Below are positions 51,140 through 59,501 of a stretch of 64,000 nt of DNA, one piece after another; within the stretch, counting starts at the first letter, position 1; each line of letters opens with the position of its first letter. The position numbers were made by a program, and so were the translations under genes. The notes under the pieces were generated by a model. That model had not been told where the DNA came from. It ran no database searches and was given only the letters and a program-made list of their open reading frames with translations. Origin of the DNA: Pseudomonadota bacterium (lineage in GTDB: Bacteria > Myxococcota_A > Polyangia > Polyangiales > Polyangiaceae); contig JAFAER010000024.1 of the NCBI GenBank assembly GCA_023423895.1, positions 1 to 64,000 on the forward strand, read 5' to 3'.

Positions 51140-53788
51140 CTACTTCGGTCCGCCGAGCTCCGTGAGGCACGCGGCGGAGCAGCCGTCGCCGTTGAGGCGG
51201 TTGCCGTCGTCGCACTGTTCGTTCGGCTGCTTGATGCCGTCGCCGCAGCGCGGGCCGAACGTGCATTCGGTGGTGCAGGAGTCGTAAGCGCCGGAGCTGC
51301 TGTTCGCCGCGCCCTTGTCGCACTGCTCGAACGGGAAGTCGACGACGCCGTCTCCGCAGAAGCGCGGCTTCTTGCAGGTCGGTGCGCAGTCGGTCGGCGC
51401 GGGATGTTTCACGTAGGACGTGACGTTGAAGCCGTTGTCACAATCCTCGCCGAACTGCGGCTGGGGGATGCCGTCACCGCAGCGCGGCCCGGGCGTGCAC
51501 GTCGCGGTGCACTTGCCGTAGCCGCCGGTGTTCTCGACCGTCCCGTCGTCGCACTGCTCGCCGAACGATCCCTGGACGATGCCGTCACCGCAATACGTCG
51601 GCATCTTGCAGAGGGGCGCGCACTTCGTCGTGCTTGCGGCCGGCGTCCAGGGCGTGAGGTTCGTCCCGTCGTCGCATTCCTCCGGCGGCGTTGTCTTGAT
51701 CTTGTCACCGCAATAGGGGCCGAGCTTGCAGTCGGTCCGGCACGAGCCATACGCGCCCGAGTTCGAGTTGTTCGTGCCCTCGTCGCACTGCTCCTCGCGC
51801 GTCTTGATGCCGTCGCCGCAGATGTTCGAGCAGACGGACGACTTCTTCACGAAGCCGCGCAGGGTGAGCCAGAAGTTCGAGTCGTTCGTGCGCCGCTCGG
51901 CGTGGAAGAGCGCGATCTCGTAGACGTGCTTGTCGACGAGACCGAGCGACGCCGCTTTTGCGGGGTTCAGGATGAACGAGCTCTCCTGGCGCGCATGCAG
52001 CCCGCCGAGGTCGAGCGCGAGCCTGCCGTTCACGAAGACCCAGACGTCGTCATCGCCGCTGAAGCGAAGCTCCGGAGACTTGCTCGCGTCGTAGGTGAAG
52101 GCGAAGCGGAGCTCCGTCGTGAACGCGTAGTTGTGCGACTGGCTCTGGTTGCCGAAGCCCTTGCCGTCGAGTGGGAAGAACCCGTTCCGGGTGGCGTAGG
52201 GCTGCGCGGTGCGGCTGTCGAACGCGTAGGAGTAGTCGCCGGCGCTGCCGGAACGCTCGAGACGGATCTGCGTGTCGTCGAAGCGCTGGCTCCGGACCAC
52301 GCCGTTGATCGCGATGTCCTTGTACCAATCGGTGAAGTCGAGCGCCGACGTGAGCTGCTTGCTCCGATCGGGCTGTCCAGCCGGTGCGCCGCAGACGCCG
52401 TTCTGGTCGATCCCGGTGACCGGGTTGTTGCCGGTACCGTCGTAACGGAAGACGGGGACGCCGTTGTCGAGCGTGTCCTGGACGAGGTTCGTGGTGACCA
52501 CGTTGCAGCGGTAGCGCTCGAAGTCCGGGTGGCCGCCCGTCGTTTCTGCGAGCTTGAAGTCGCGAAGCACGATCGGGACGTCGAGGTACAGCGGGTCGGC
52601 CGCGATGACCGGGTCGCACTTGTAGCCGACCTCGACCTTGCAGGTGCTCGAGCAGCCGTCGCCGTCGCGGAGGTTGCCGTCGTCGCACTCCTCGTCTTTC
52701 ACGCCGTCGCCGTTGCCGTCGAAGTCGAAGAGCAGACCGTCACCGCAACGAGCCCGACACTTGCCGTTCGGACAGCTCGCCTCCCAGCGGCAGTCGGCGG
52801 AGCATCCGTCGAGCGACTTCTTGTTGCCGTCGTCGCACTGCTCGGTGCCTTCGACGATGCCGTCGCCGCAGACCGTCTTCGAGCACGGGAGGCCCGGCGT
52901 CGGGCACTTCCAGTTCTCGATCGTCGTCTTGCCGGACGCCGAGGTCGACGGATTGACCGTCACCGTCGTCGTCTGGAGCTTGCACGTCGAGCTGCAGCCG
53001 TCGTTGTTGTTCGTGTTCTTGTCATCGCACTCTTCCGCGCCGGCGACGAAGCCATCTCCGCACGCCGCGGCGTTGCACGATGCGTTCGCGACGGGACACA
53101 CCCATCCCGCCTGGATCGCGCACGTCGCCGAACATCCGTCGCCCGACGTGAGGTTCCCGTCGTCGCACTGCTCGGATCCGGTGATCATCCCATCGCCGCA
53201 CACCATCGTCGTCACGCACGGGGCTCCCGGCGTCGGGCAGGCCCAGTTCGCCTCGATGGCCTTGCAGTCGAGCGAGCATCCGTCGTTCGGGGCGACGTTG
53301 CCGTCGTCGCACGCTTCGCCGGGATCGATGACGGCATCGCCGCAGACCGCGGGCTTCGGTGGCACGACGCAGCCTCCGTCGCCGTTGAGCAGCCCCGCGT
53401 CGGCGAGCGCTGCGCAGTCGCGGACGTCGACGCACGCACTGCCGAACGCACACGCCCAGTAGGGCGCCTCGATCTGGCAGCTCGCCGAGCAGCCGTCCCC
53501 TGCGACGGTGTTTCCGTCGTCGCAGCTCTCGCCGAGGCCGGCCTTGCCGTCGCCGCACACACCCGGAGGGAGGCAAGCTGCGGGATCGGCGTCGCAGTCG
53601 ACGGACGCGTCGCTCGACGTTGCGTCGGGCTCGGTCCCGGCCTCCGCGGGATCGAACGTCCCCGTGGGTACGGAGGCCGAGCCGTCGTCCTCCTCGTCCG
53701 GCTGGAAGGTGGACGTGCCGCCGTCGCCGGAGCACGCCTGGGCCACGAGGGCGAAGAAGAGAAGGGAGCCAACGATGAGGTGACGCAT
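51140..53788 (-). CDS. DUF4215 Cys-repeat lipoprotein with fibro-slime domain
   Basis: An 882-residue secreted lipoprotein (lipobox VAQAC). It has 12 copies of the DUF4215-type repeat CGDG(I/V)...EQCDDGN...DGCSxxC: six before and six after a central fibro-slime/PA14-like domain (about residues 360-610). That domain carries FSGDDDVWVFVNGRLALDLG and VYEIALFHAERRTNDSNFWL, which are signature segments of the slime-mould/fibrobacter domain (TIGR02148). Each Cys repeat probably binds Ca and makes disulphides, giving a stiff extended surface fibre. Likely a cell-surface adhesin or matrix component. Confidence 0.93.
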   Translation of the reverse strand: MRHLIVGSLLFFALVAQACSGDGGTSTFQPDEEDDGSASVPTGTFDPAEAGTEPDATSSDASVDCDADPAACLPPGVCGDGKAGLGESCDDGNTVAGDGCSASCQIEAPYWACAFGSACVDVRDCAALADAGLLNGDGGCVVPPKPAVCGDAVIDPGEACDDGNVAPNDGCSLDCKAIEANWACPTPGAPCVTTMVCGDGMITGSEQCDDGNLTSGDGCSATCAIQAGWVCPVANASCNAAACGDGFVAGAEECDDKNTNNNDGCSSTCKLQTTTVTVNPSTSASGKTTIENWKCPTPGLPCSKTVCGDGIVEGTEQCDDGNKKSLDGCSADCRWEASCPNGKCRARCGDGLLFDFDGNGDGVKDEECDDGNLRDGDGCSSTCKVEVGYKCDPVIAADPLYLDVPIVLRDFKLAETTGGHPDFERYRCNVVTTNLVQDTLDNGVPVFRYDGTGNNPVTGIDQNGVCGAPAGQPDRSKQLTSALDFTDWYKDIAINGVVRSQRFDDTQIRLERSGSAGDYSYAFDSRTAQPYATRNGFFPLDGKGFGNQSQSHNYAFTTELRFAFTYDASKSPELRFSGDDDVWVFVNGRLALDLGGLHARQESSFILNPAKAASLGLVDKHVYEIALFHAERRTNDSNFWLTLRGFVKKSSVCSNICGDGIKTREEQCDEGTNNSNSGAYGSCRTDCKLGPYCGDKIKTTPPEECDDGTNLTPWTPAASTTKCAPLCKMPTYCGDGIVQGSFGEQCDDGTVENTGGYGKCTATCTPGPRCGDGIPQPQFGEDCDNGFNVTSYVKHPAPTDCAPTCKKPRFCGDGVVDFPFEQCDKGAANSSSGAYDSCTTECTFGPRCGDGIKQPNEQCDDGNRLNGDGCSAACLTELGGPK

Positions 53789-54034
53789 GAGCTTTTCCGA
53801 GCTCGGACCTATTCCATGCGCGCCAACCCGTGAATTTCATGAACGTCTCCGGACGGACACAGAAAGGCGGCGTAAGGGGGCGAGCCTCGGCCGACCGAGG
53901 GGCAGGCCCGCCCCGAAGTCTCCGGTTTCGGCACACGCGAGCAGGCAGCGACGGCGACAATCCGCCGCCCACGCCGATTTTCGGGTCGGAACAAATCTTC
54001 CGGCGGGCACGCGCGTCTTTGCGTTGGCCCACCG

Positions 54035-54805
54035 ATGACCTCGCCCTACCGAAACGAGCTGGAAGCGCTGCGCGAACGCAAGGAGAGCCTGGAGCAGGAG
54101 ATTGCGCGTCTCAAGCAAGAGACCCAGCAGCTCGAGAGCCTGCGGTCGCGCGAGCAGGAGCTCGAACGTGAGCTCGCATCGGTCGCGCAGAAGCTCGGCG
54201 CCAACGGCGCGCGCCGCTCGCTGCCGATGCTCGATCAGGTCCGCGTCGCGAGCCCGTGCAACGCGAGCTGGGACGAGATGCTCGGCGACGAGCGCGTCCG
54301 GTTTTGCATGAGCTGCGAGAAGAACGTCTACAACCTGTCCGCAATGGCGCGCGAGGACGCGGAGCGTCTTCTGCAGGAGCGCATCGGCAAGGACCTCTGC
54401 GTTCGCTTCTACCAGCGCGCCGACGGGACGATCCTCACCGAGGACTGCCCAGTGGGCGTGAAGAAGAAGCGGCGGAAGAAGGTCGCGCTTGCGATCGCGG
54501 GAGCCGGCGCGATGGCGTTCGCGGCCGCGTCGACGCTCACGCGCGGCGGCGTGCCGTGCGTAACGACCGGCGCCATCGCCGTGCAGGGCGAGCTCCCGGC
54601 GTACGAACCGGACGAACCCTCGATGGGAGTCGCCACGAACGACCCCGCCCCGTCGTCGCCCTCGGGGTGGCAGACCGGCGACGTGGGGGGCCCCAGCGAT
54701 CCGCCGCCGGCGCCCACGTCGGACGTGACCGAACGCGGAGCCCCGAAGACGCCTCCGCCGCCGGCGAAGATGGGGCGTCCGATGACGCCGAAGACGACGC
54801 GTTAA
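54035..54805 (+). CDS. Coiled-coil, Cys-motif and membrane-anchored protein of unknown function
   Basis: A 256-residue protein. Residues 4-55 are a strong coiled coil (RKESLEQEIARLKQETQQLE). Residues about 70-145 form a conserved domain with PCNASWDEMLGDERVRFCMS, CEKNVYNLSAMAREDAERLL, LCVRFYQRADGTILTEDCPV, i.e. four or more Cys in a fixed pattern. I have seen this type in many bacteria without an assigned function. A basic patch (KKKRRKK) and one membrane segment (about 150-170) follow, then a Pro/Thr-rich tail, so the N-terminus should be cytoplasmic. Its TAA overlaps the TAA of the convergent BolA gene (TTAA). Confidence 0.82.
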   Translation: MTSPYRNELEALRERKESLEQEIARLKQETQQLESLRSREQELERELASVAQKLGANGARRSLPMLDQVRVASPCNASWDEMLGDERVRFCMSCEKNVYNLSAMAREDAERLLQERIGKDLCVRFYQRADGTILTEDCPVGVKKKRRKKVALAIAGAGAMAFAAASTLTRGGVPCVTTGAIAVQGELPAYEPDEPSMGVATNDPAPSSPSGWQTGDVGGPSDPPPAPTSDVTERGAPKTPPPPAKMGRPMTPKTTR

Positions 54806-55038
54806 GCCGTCTTCGTCGTCAGCTTGTCGACCGCGTGGACCGGCGCGCCGTCACCCTTCATCAGGTGTGCGATCGCGCCGTAAACGAGGCGCTGGCTCTC
54901 CACCATGTTCTTTCCGGAGAAGACCGGAGATACGACCTGGATGGAGAAGTGACCGCCCGCGCCCGCGTCGACGACGACCTGGGCATCGGGGATCTTCGCG
55001 AGAATGGCGGTGCGGATGGCTTCCGTGGTGTCGTTCAT
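54802..55038 (-). CDS. BolA/IbaG-family protein
   Basis: A 78-residue protein from ATG 55038. GGHFSIQVVSPVFSGKNMVE and PVHAVDKLTTKT match BolA2/IbaG. The usual RHR element of the helix is SQR here, so one common His is missing, while the C-terminal His (PVHAVD) that takes part in [2Fe-2S] sharing with monothiol glutaredoxins is kept. It starts 17 bp after the stop of the glutaredoxin fusion gene, forming an operon with its known partner family. Confidence 0.88.
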   Translation of the reverse strand: MNDTTEAIRTAILAKIPDAQVVVDAGAGGHFSIQVVSPVFSGKNMVESQRLVYGAIAHLMKGDGAPVHAVDKLTTKTA

Positions 55039-55055
55039 CGTCGTGCGCCGATCGA

Positions 55056-55976
55056 TCAGTAACGAGCCACCGAGGGGTCGACCTTCTGGGACCAGGCGTC
55101 GATGCCACCCTCGAGGTTGAACACCTGCTTGAAGCCGTCGCGGAGCACGCGCTCTGCCGCGTTCCGGCTGCGCATCCCGTGGTGGCACATGAAGACGATC
55201 GGCGTGTTCTTGTCGAGCGACCTGAGCACCTTCTCGCCGTCTTCATCGAGGGCGCGAGCGCGGTCGAGCTTGGCGGTCGCGCGCTCCTCGTCCGTTCGGA
55301 CGTCGAAGAGCTCGAACGACTTCCCGTCGTCGATCCACTTCTTCAGCTCCGGAGCCGTCAGGCTCTTCACGCGAGCCGGCTCGTTCGGGTTGTCGATGCG
55401 GAAGGCGCCGCCCTCCGGCGTGTCGACCCAGGAGACCACGAGCCCGTCGGCTTTCTGCGCGCTCTGGCGGTCGAAGCAGATGGTGATGCCGCCGGCGACG
55501 ACCTCGATGTCACCCGGCTTCTTCGGGCCGAAGTAGAGGTCGTACTGGAACTGCGGGCTGATCTCGAGACGAAGGACGTCGCCGTTGCCCTCGTCGGCGC
55601 CCTTGAACGCCTTCACGGCGCCGTCGTCGAGGGTCACCTTCGGCGGAGCTACGGGCTTCTCCTCGATGCCGAGCTTCTTCTGCAGCTCGCCCGAGGCGTA
55701 CATCTCTTTGACGATGTCGCAGCCGCCGATGAACTCGCCGTCGACGTAGAGCTGCGGGATCGTCGGCCAGCTCGAGTACTCCTTGATGCCGTCACGGATG
55801 GCCGGGTCCTGCAGCACGTTGACCGTCTCGAACTTGGTCCCCGTCTCCTTCAGGATCTGAACGACTTGCGACGAGAACCCGCACTGAGGGAAGTGCTTGT
55901 TGCCCTTCATGAACAGAAGGACTTTGTTCTTCTTGATGAGCTCGTCGAGCTGGGACTTCACGGTATCGGGGAGCAT
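55056..55976 (-). CDS. Monothiol glutaredoxin-(A-type scaffold-like)-rhodanese fusion
   Basis: A 306-residue three-part protein. Residues 1-105 are a Grx4/Grx5-type monothiol glutaredoxin with CGFS (Cys32), WPTIPQLYVDGEFIGGCDI and a short helical end. Residues about 112-205 resemble an A-type (IscA/ErpA-like) fold (KVTLDDGAVKAFKGA, DIEVVAGGITICFDRQSAQK) but lack the C-terminal CGC motif, so cluster ligation there is doubtful. Residues about 206-306 are a rhodanese domain with ELFDVRTDEE and CHHGMRS (Cys264). BolA follows 17 bp downstream. The arrangement suggests iron-sulphur trafficking or repair. Confidence 0.9.
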   Translation of the reverse strand: MLPDTVKSQLDELIKKNKVLLFMKGNKHFPQCGFSSQVVQILKETGTKFETVNVLQDPAIRDGIKEYSSWPTIPQLYVDGEFIGGCDIVKEMYASGELQKKLGIEEKPVAPPKVTLDDGAVKAFKGADEGNGDVLRLEISPQFQYDLYFGPKKPGDIEVVAGGITICFDRQSAQKADGLVVSWVDTPEGGAFRIDNPNEPARVKSLTAPELKKWIDDGKSFELFDVRTDEERATAKLDRARALDEDGEKVLRSLDKNTPIVFMCHHGMRSRNAAERVLRDGFKQVFNLEGGIDAWSQKVDPSVARY

Positions 55977-56252
55977 GGCGTCACGGGCTTTTGCCGCTGC
56001 ACCCGCGGCCCGTCAAGCCCCGCCTCAGCCGTGCCTGTCCGGTGGCCCGGACGTCACGACGTTGGCGCTGCCGGCAGGGGGCCACGGCGGGGAGCGTCAA
56101 GGATGTGGACGGGATCGGGGTTACGGCGGCGGCCCCATGACGAAACAGCCACGTCCATGACGAACCGACACTGAAAACGACCGACCGGCGCTGGCAAGGA
56201 TGCTGCAGTCGTCTCGATCGCCGCGCCCGCAGGGTGCTCGAGGAGAGATCCC

Positions 56253-56663
56253 ATGGTTAGCCCGAACGTTTCCCCGTCCACTGTTCCGTCGATGGTTGCG
56301 GTGCGCATCGGCGAGGCCGACGCCGGAACGTACGGTTTCGACAGCGAAGGTCCTGCATCCGCGCCCACCGTCCTCGTCGAGGTCGACGACGGGATCACGA
56401 TGCCCACCGCACTCCCGGCGCCGCCGCGTCTCCCGACGATCGGCGCGGCGGATACCTGGCACCCGCCGCCGCCGTCGCGCACGCCGGTGATCCGTCCCGC
56501 GCTAGCGCTCGTTCGTCCGGCGTTCCGCATCTCGACGCGTCCCGCAGCGCGCGCTCTGGAGGCAAGCGGCCGGACCCGCGCTCCGAAGCTTCGTCTCGTC
56601 GGTCGTCCTTCGCGTCCGCCGACCGTTCCGCCGCCGTCGCCGGGCATGCGTCGCGCGGCGTGA
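56253..56663 (+). CDS. Hypothetical Pro-rich protein
   Basis: A 136-residue protein from ATG 56253, with AGGAG about 8 nt upstream. The first half has VRIGEADAGTYGFDSEGPAS and VLVEVDDGITMPTALPAPPR; the second half is Arg/Pro/Ala-rich. There is no signal or domain. It may be an effector or regulator tail, but nothing supports a specific role. Divergent from the glutaredoxin fusion. Confidence 0.5.
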   Translation: MVSPNVSPSTVPSMVAVRIGEADAGTYGFDSEGPASAPTVLVEVDDGITMPTALPAPPRLPTIGAADTWHPPPPSRTPVIRPALALVRPAFRISTRPAARALEASGRTRAPKLRLVGRPSRPPTVPPPSPGMRRAA

Positions 56664-56951
56664 GCACGCTCATCGCGATCGTGATCGCGACGACACGAGC
56701 TCGAACACGAACGTGTCGAGCGCTTGCCTGGATCGCTGATGGCTCTGCGCTTCCGGGCGAAGAGGTGGCAGGTCTCGACAGCTTGGCGGGAAGTTTCGAC
56801 GTCGCACGGTGCACTAGCGCACCAGCGGGGGGGCGCGCCTGGTCATGGTGCCGGCCAGCTCGTCGATATCGTTGGCGTATCGGGAAGCGCGAGGCAACAT
56901 GGAGCAGATCGTCCCTCTTGCTCCGTGACGGAGAAGACGTGAGGCGATCGA

Positions 56952-57893
56952 ATGGAGTCGCCCGTGCGTCGCTCGTTCCTCTACCTGACGCTTCCCGCGC
57001 TCGCTCTCGCGATCATCGCCGTCGCTTGCAGTGATTCGTCTTCGCCGGCCGAAGAGGTCACTGATGAAGATGGCGGCTCGAGCGTGATTCCTCCGGGCAA
57101 CACCGATCCTTCTTCCGAGTCCGAAGGGCCTGCAGGTACTGGCCTCGCGACGGGGCTGCCGTGTGACGTGCAAGGCGTCATCGAGAACCGCTGCATCGCT
57201 TGCCACAGCGGAGAGCTCCCGCCGCCGCTGCTCGACTACGACGATCTCAAGGCGCCTTCGAAGAAGTATCCCGGCAAGACGATGGCCGAGGCGGCGCTCG
57301 AGGAGATGAAAGCGAAGACGATGCCGCCGACGCCCGCCGTTCCTCCGGAGGACGACGAGATCGCGAGCTTCGAGGAGTGGATCAACGGCGGGACACAGAA
57401 GAACCCGGAAGCTTGCACCACTCCTCCGCCGTCCGCGCCGGGGGATGGAGGTGTCCTCGACGGCGGCGCCGACGGCGGCGCCACGTGCACGAGCGGCAAG
57501 ACGTGGACGGGCGGCAACGACGGCTCGCCGCTGATGAATCCGGGAGAGGCATGCAATGCGTGTCACCAGCAGCAGGGCGGTCCGAACCTGCGCATCGGCG
57601 GCACCGTCTACCCGTCGCTCCACGAACCGAACGACTGCATCGGCTCCGCGCCGCCACCGCAGCTCCGCGTCGTCGTCACCGACTCGCGCAACCGCACGTT
57701 CAACATGATCGTGAACGCGTCCGGCAACTTCGTCACCGAGAACGGCGCGCGTCCGCGTCCGCCGCTCCGTGCTGCGGTGACCGACGGGGTGAAGACGCGT
57801 CCGATGCAGGGCACTGTCACGTCGGGTGACTGCAACTCCTGTCACACGCAGAATGGCTTGAACGGAGCGCCCGGACGCATCCTCGCGCCCTGA
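56952..57893 (+). CDS. Lipoprotein with three CxxCH haem-binding motifs
   Basis: A 313-residue lipoprotein from ATG 56952. The signal ends in the lipobox AVACS. Three c-type haem motifs are visible: CIACH (early), CNACH (middle) and CNSCH (near the C-terminus), in a protein with Pro/Asp/Gly linkers. This layout fits a multihaem cytochrome-like or peroxidase-related surface lipoprotein. The middle part resembles proteins with PKD- or Ig-like beta segments. It may take part in electron transfer at the envelope; haem attachment would need the cytochrome c maturation system, not seen here. Confidence 0.82.
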   Translation: MESPVRRSFLYLTLPALALAIIAVACSDSSSPAEEVTDEDGGSSVIPPGNTDPSSESEGPAGTGLATGLPCDVQGVIENRCIACHSGELPPPLLDYDDLKAPSKKYPGKTMAEAALEEMKAKTMPPTPAVPPEDDEIASFEEWINGGTQKNPEACTTPPPSAPGDGGVLDGGADGGATCTSGKTWTGGNDGSPLMNPGEACNACHQQQGGPNLRIGGTVYPSLHEPNDCIGSAPPPQLRVVVTDSRNRTFNMIVNASGNFVTENGARPRPPLRAAVTDGVKTRPMQGTVTSGDCNSCHTQNGLNGAPGRILAP

Positions 57894-57926
57894 CGCTCGA
57901 CGGCGTCTGCGTTGCGGGCGCCGCCT

Positions 57927-58700
57927 TCAGTGCGGGAAGCCGACCTGCTGTGCGAGGCGTTCTTCGAACATCTCATGCAGGGCACCTTCCACCTCGCGCC
58001 GCAGCCGGCGCAGCATGGCTTGGTCCTCCGTCGCGTCTCGCGGGCGCGCGGCGGGCACCGGGATCGGCTCGCCGATGACGTACCGGATCGGCGACGGATG
58101 GGGGATCGGCACGAGGTGAGCGGGCAGCGGGAGCGGGAAGGGGAGATGGAGCTTCTGCCCGCGCGCGAACGCGTTGCCGACCAGATCGAAGACGTCATCG
58201 GCGCCGAGTGATGCGACCGGGACGATGGGGGCCTGGTTGCGGATCGCGGCGCGCACGAACCCGTAGCGCGAGCCCCAGAGCAGACGATACCGCAGCTCGC
58301 GAGGCTTGAAGGCTTCGCGTACTCCGCCAGGGAGAACGAGCACGAGCTCGTCTTCCGAGAGGAGCCGATCGGCATTGGCCGGGGTCCCGTCGACCGTCCC
58401 CGCGGCGGCGGCGAGCGTCCTGATCCCTGGGACGCGCCACCAGGCGTGCTCGCCGAGCGTCCAGACGCGTCGCCCGGTGACGGCCTCGATGCGCGCCATG
58501 AGGAACGCGGCGTCGAAGCCGAACGCATGGTTCGTGACGAGCAGAGCTCGCCCGCTCGGCAATCGATCGAGCCCGGCGATCTCGACGTGGAGCCGCGCGC
58601 CGGTCCAGTCGATGGCGCTCGAGACCCGATGAGCGAGCTCCGGCGACGTCTCGCGATGGAGCCTCATGTCGATCGCAGCCTTGACCTCCCCGCGTGACAT
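57927..58700 (-). CDS. Lysophospholipid/glycerol acyltransferase family protein (PlsC-like)
   Basis: A 257-residue protein from ATG 58700. The HxxxxD acyltransferase motif is NHAFGFD (His58, Asp63), preceded by SGRALLVTNH. VLPGGVREAFKPRELRYRL and APIVPVASLGADDVFDLVG fit motifs III and IV of the LPLAT family. There is no signal or strong membrane segment at the N-terminus. It transfers an acyl group to a lysolipid or glycerol derivative, a step in phospholipid, TAG or wax formation. The WS/DGAT-like gene 1.7 kb away suggests a storage-lipid role. Confidence 0.88.
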   Translation of the reverse strand: MSRGEVKAAIDMRLHRETSPELAHRVSSAIDWTGARLHVEIAGLDRLPSGRALLVTNHAFGFDAAFLMARIEAVTGRRVWTLGEHAWWRVPGIRTLAAAAGTVDGTPANADRLLSEDELVLVLPGGVREAFKPRELRYRLLWGSRYGFVRAAIRNQAPIVPVASLGADDVFDLVGNAFARGQKLHLPFPLPLPAHLVPIPHPSPIRYVIGEPIPVPAARPRDATEDQAMLRRLRREVEGALHEMFEERLAQQVGFPH

Positions 58701-58874
58701 GTCGAATTCCGCTGCAACACGCGAGCCGGACGGGAAATGTCGGAGACATCGTGCTCCGGACGCGGATCGTGTACGGCCCGAGCTCGGCAGCCGGTGCGCC
58801 GGCACGCACGCCCTGCACGTACGAGCGTCGATCCAAGCGAGTGCGGTGGAACGTCCGTTGCGACGCTCGTCGAC

Positions 58875-59495
58875 GTGAGCCGGATCGCGACGCAAACGTT
58901 CGTCGACCACGTCCGCGCCGGAGGCATCGGCGACTACGGCTCTGCGCGCAAGATGATCGGCGCGACGCTCGCCGTGATCGGGAGCCGGCTGACGGACGAC
59001 GAGGCCGGAAAGCTCGCGTCGAAGCTCTCGCCGGAGCTCGCGCGGGTCGTCGAGCAGGAGGACTACGACAGCGAGTTCGACGCGGCGGAGCTCTACGAGC
59101 GCGTGCGTCGGCGGACCGGAGCACCTCCCGGTCTCGCGCGTGAGCAGACGGACGTGGTCCTGCGGGCGCTCGGCGAGCTCCTCGACACCACCGAGCTCGG
59201 GCGGCTTGCTCGCGTGTTGCCCGAGCCGATCGTGCGTGGCCTCTGCGGGCGCGAAGAGTCCGTCGTCCCGCCGTATCGCGCGGCAGCTCCGCCGCCTCGC
59301 AGGAACCTGGCGGAAGGACGACCGGGAAGCACACATCCCATCGCCGAAGCGGCCCCGCCGTCCGGACATCTGCACTCGGTCGCGGCGAACGCAGAGCCGC
59401 ACGCCGAGACGAAGCTCTCGAGCTCGCACGGTCTCACGCAGGAGCGACTGGACGAGACCCTCGCGACGGGACGCACGCCGAAGACCCCGCGATGA
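58875..59495 (+). CDS. DUF2267-domain protein
   Basis: A 206-residue protein from GTG 58875. The DUF2267 domain is recognisable: FVDHVRAGGIGDYGSARKMI, IGSRLTDDEAGKLASKLSPE, then VVLRALGELLDTTELGRLAR, with two similar helical halves. The C-terminal 60 residues are Pro/His/Ser-rich and disordered. DUF2267 proteins are small helical bundles of unknown role found in stress-related loci. A start further upstream cannot be excluded. It is divergent from the acyltransferase gene. Confidence 0.75.
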   Translation: MSRIATQTFVDHVRAGGIGDYGSARKMIGATLAVIGSRLTDDEAGKLASKLSPELARVVEQEDYDSEFDAAELYERVRRRTGAPPGLAREQTDVVLRALGELLDTTELGRLARVLPEPIVRGLCGREESVVPPYRAAAPPPRRNLAEGRPGSTHPIAEAAPPSGHLHSVAANAEPHAETKLSSSHGLTQERLDETLATGRTPKTPR

Positions 59496-59501
59496 GCAGG
59501 C

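Noticed and set aside
51083..53833. 916-codon plus-strand open frame
   Set aside because: It is antisense to the DUF4215/fibro-slime gene, whose Cys repeats are unmistakable; the plus-strand translation is repetitive Val/Ala/Arg noise.
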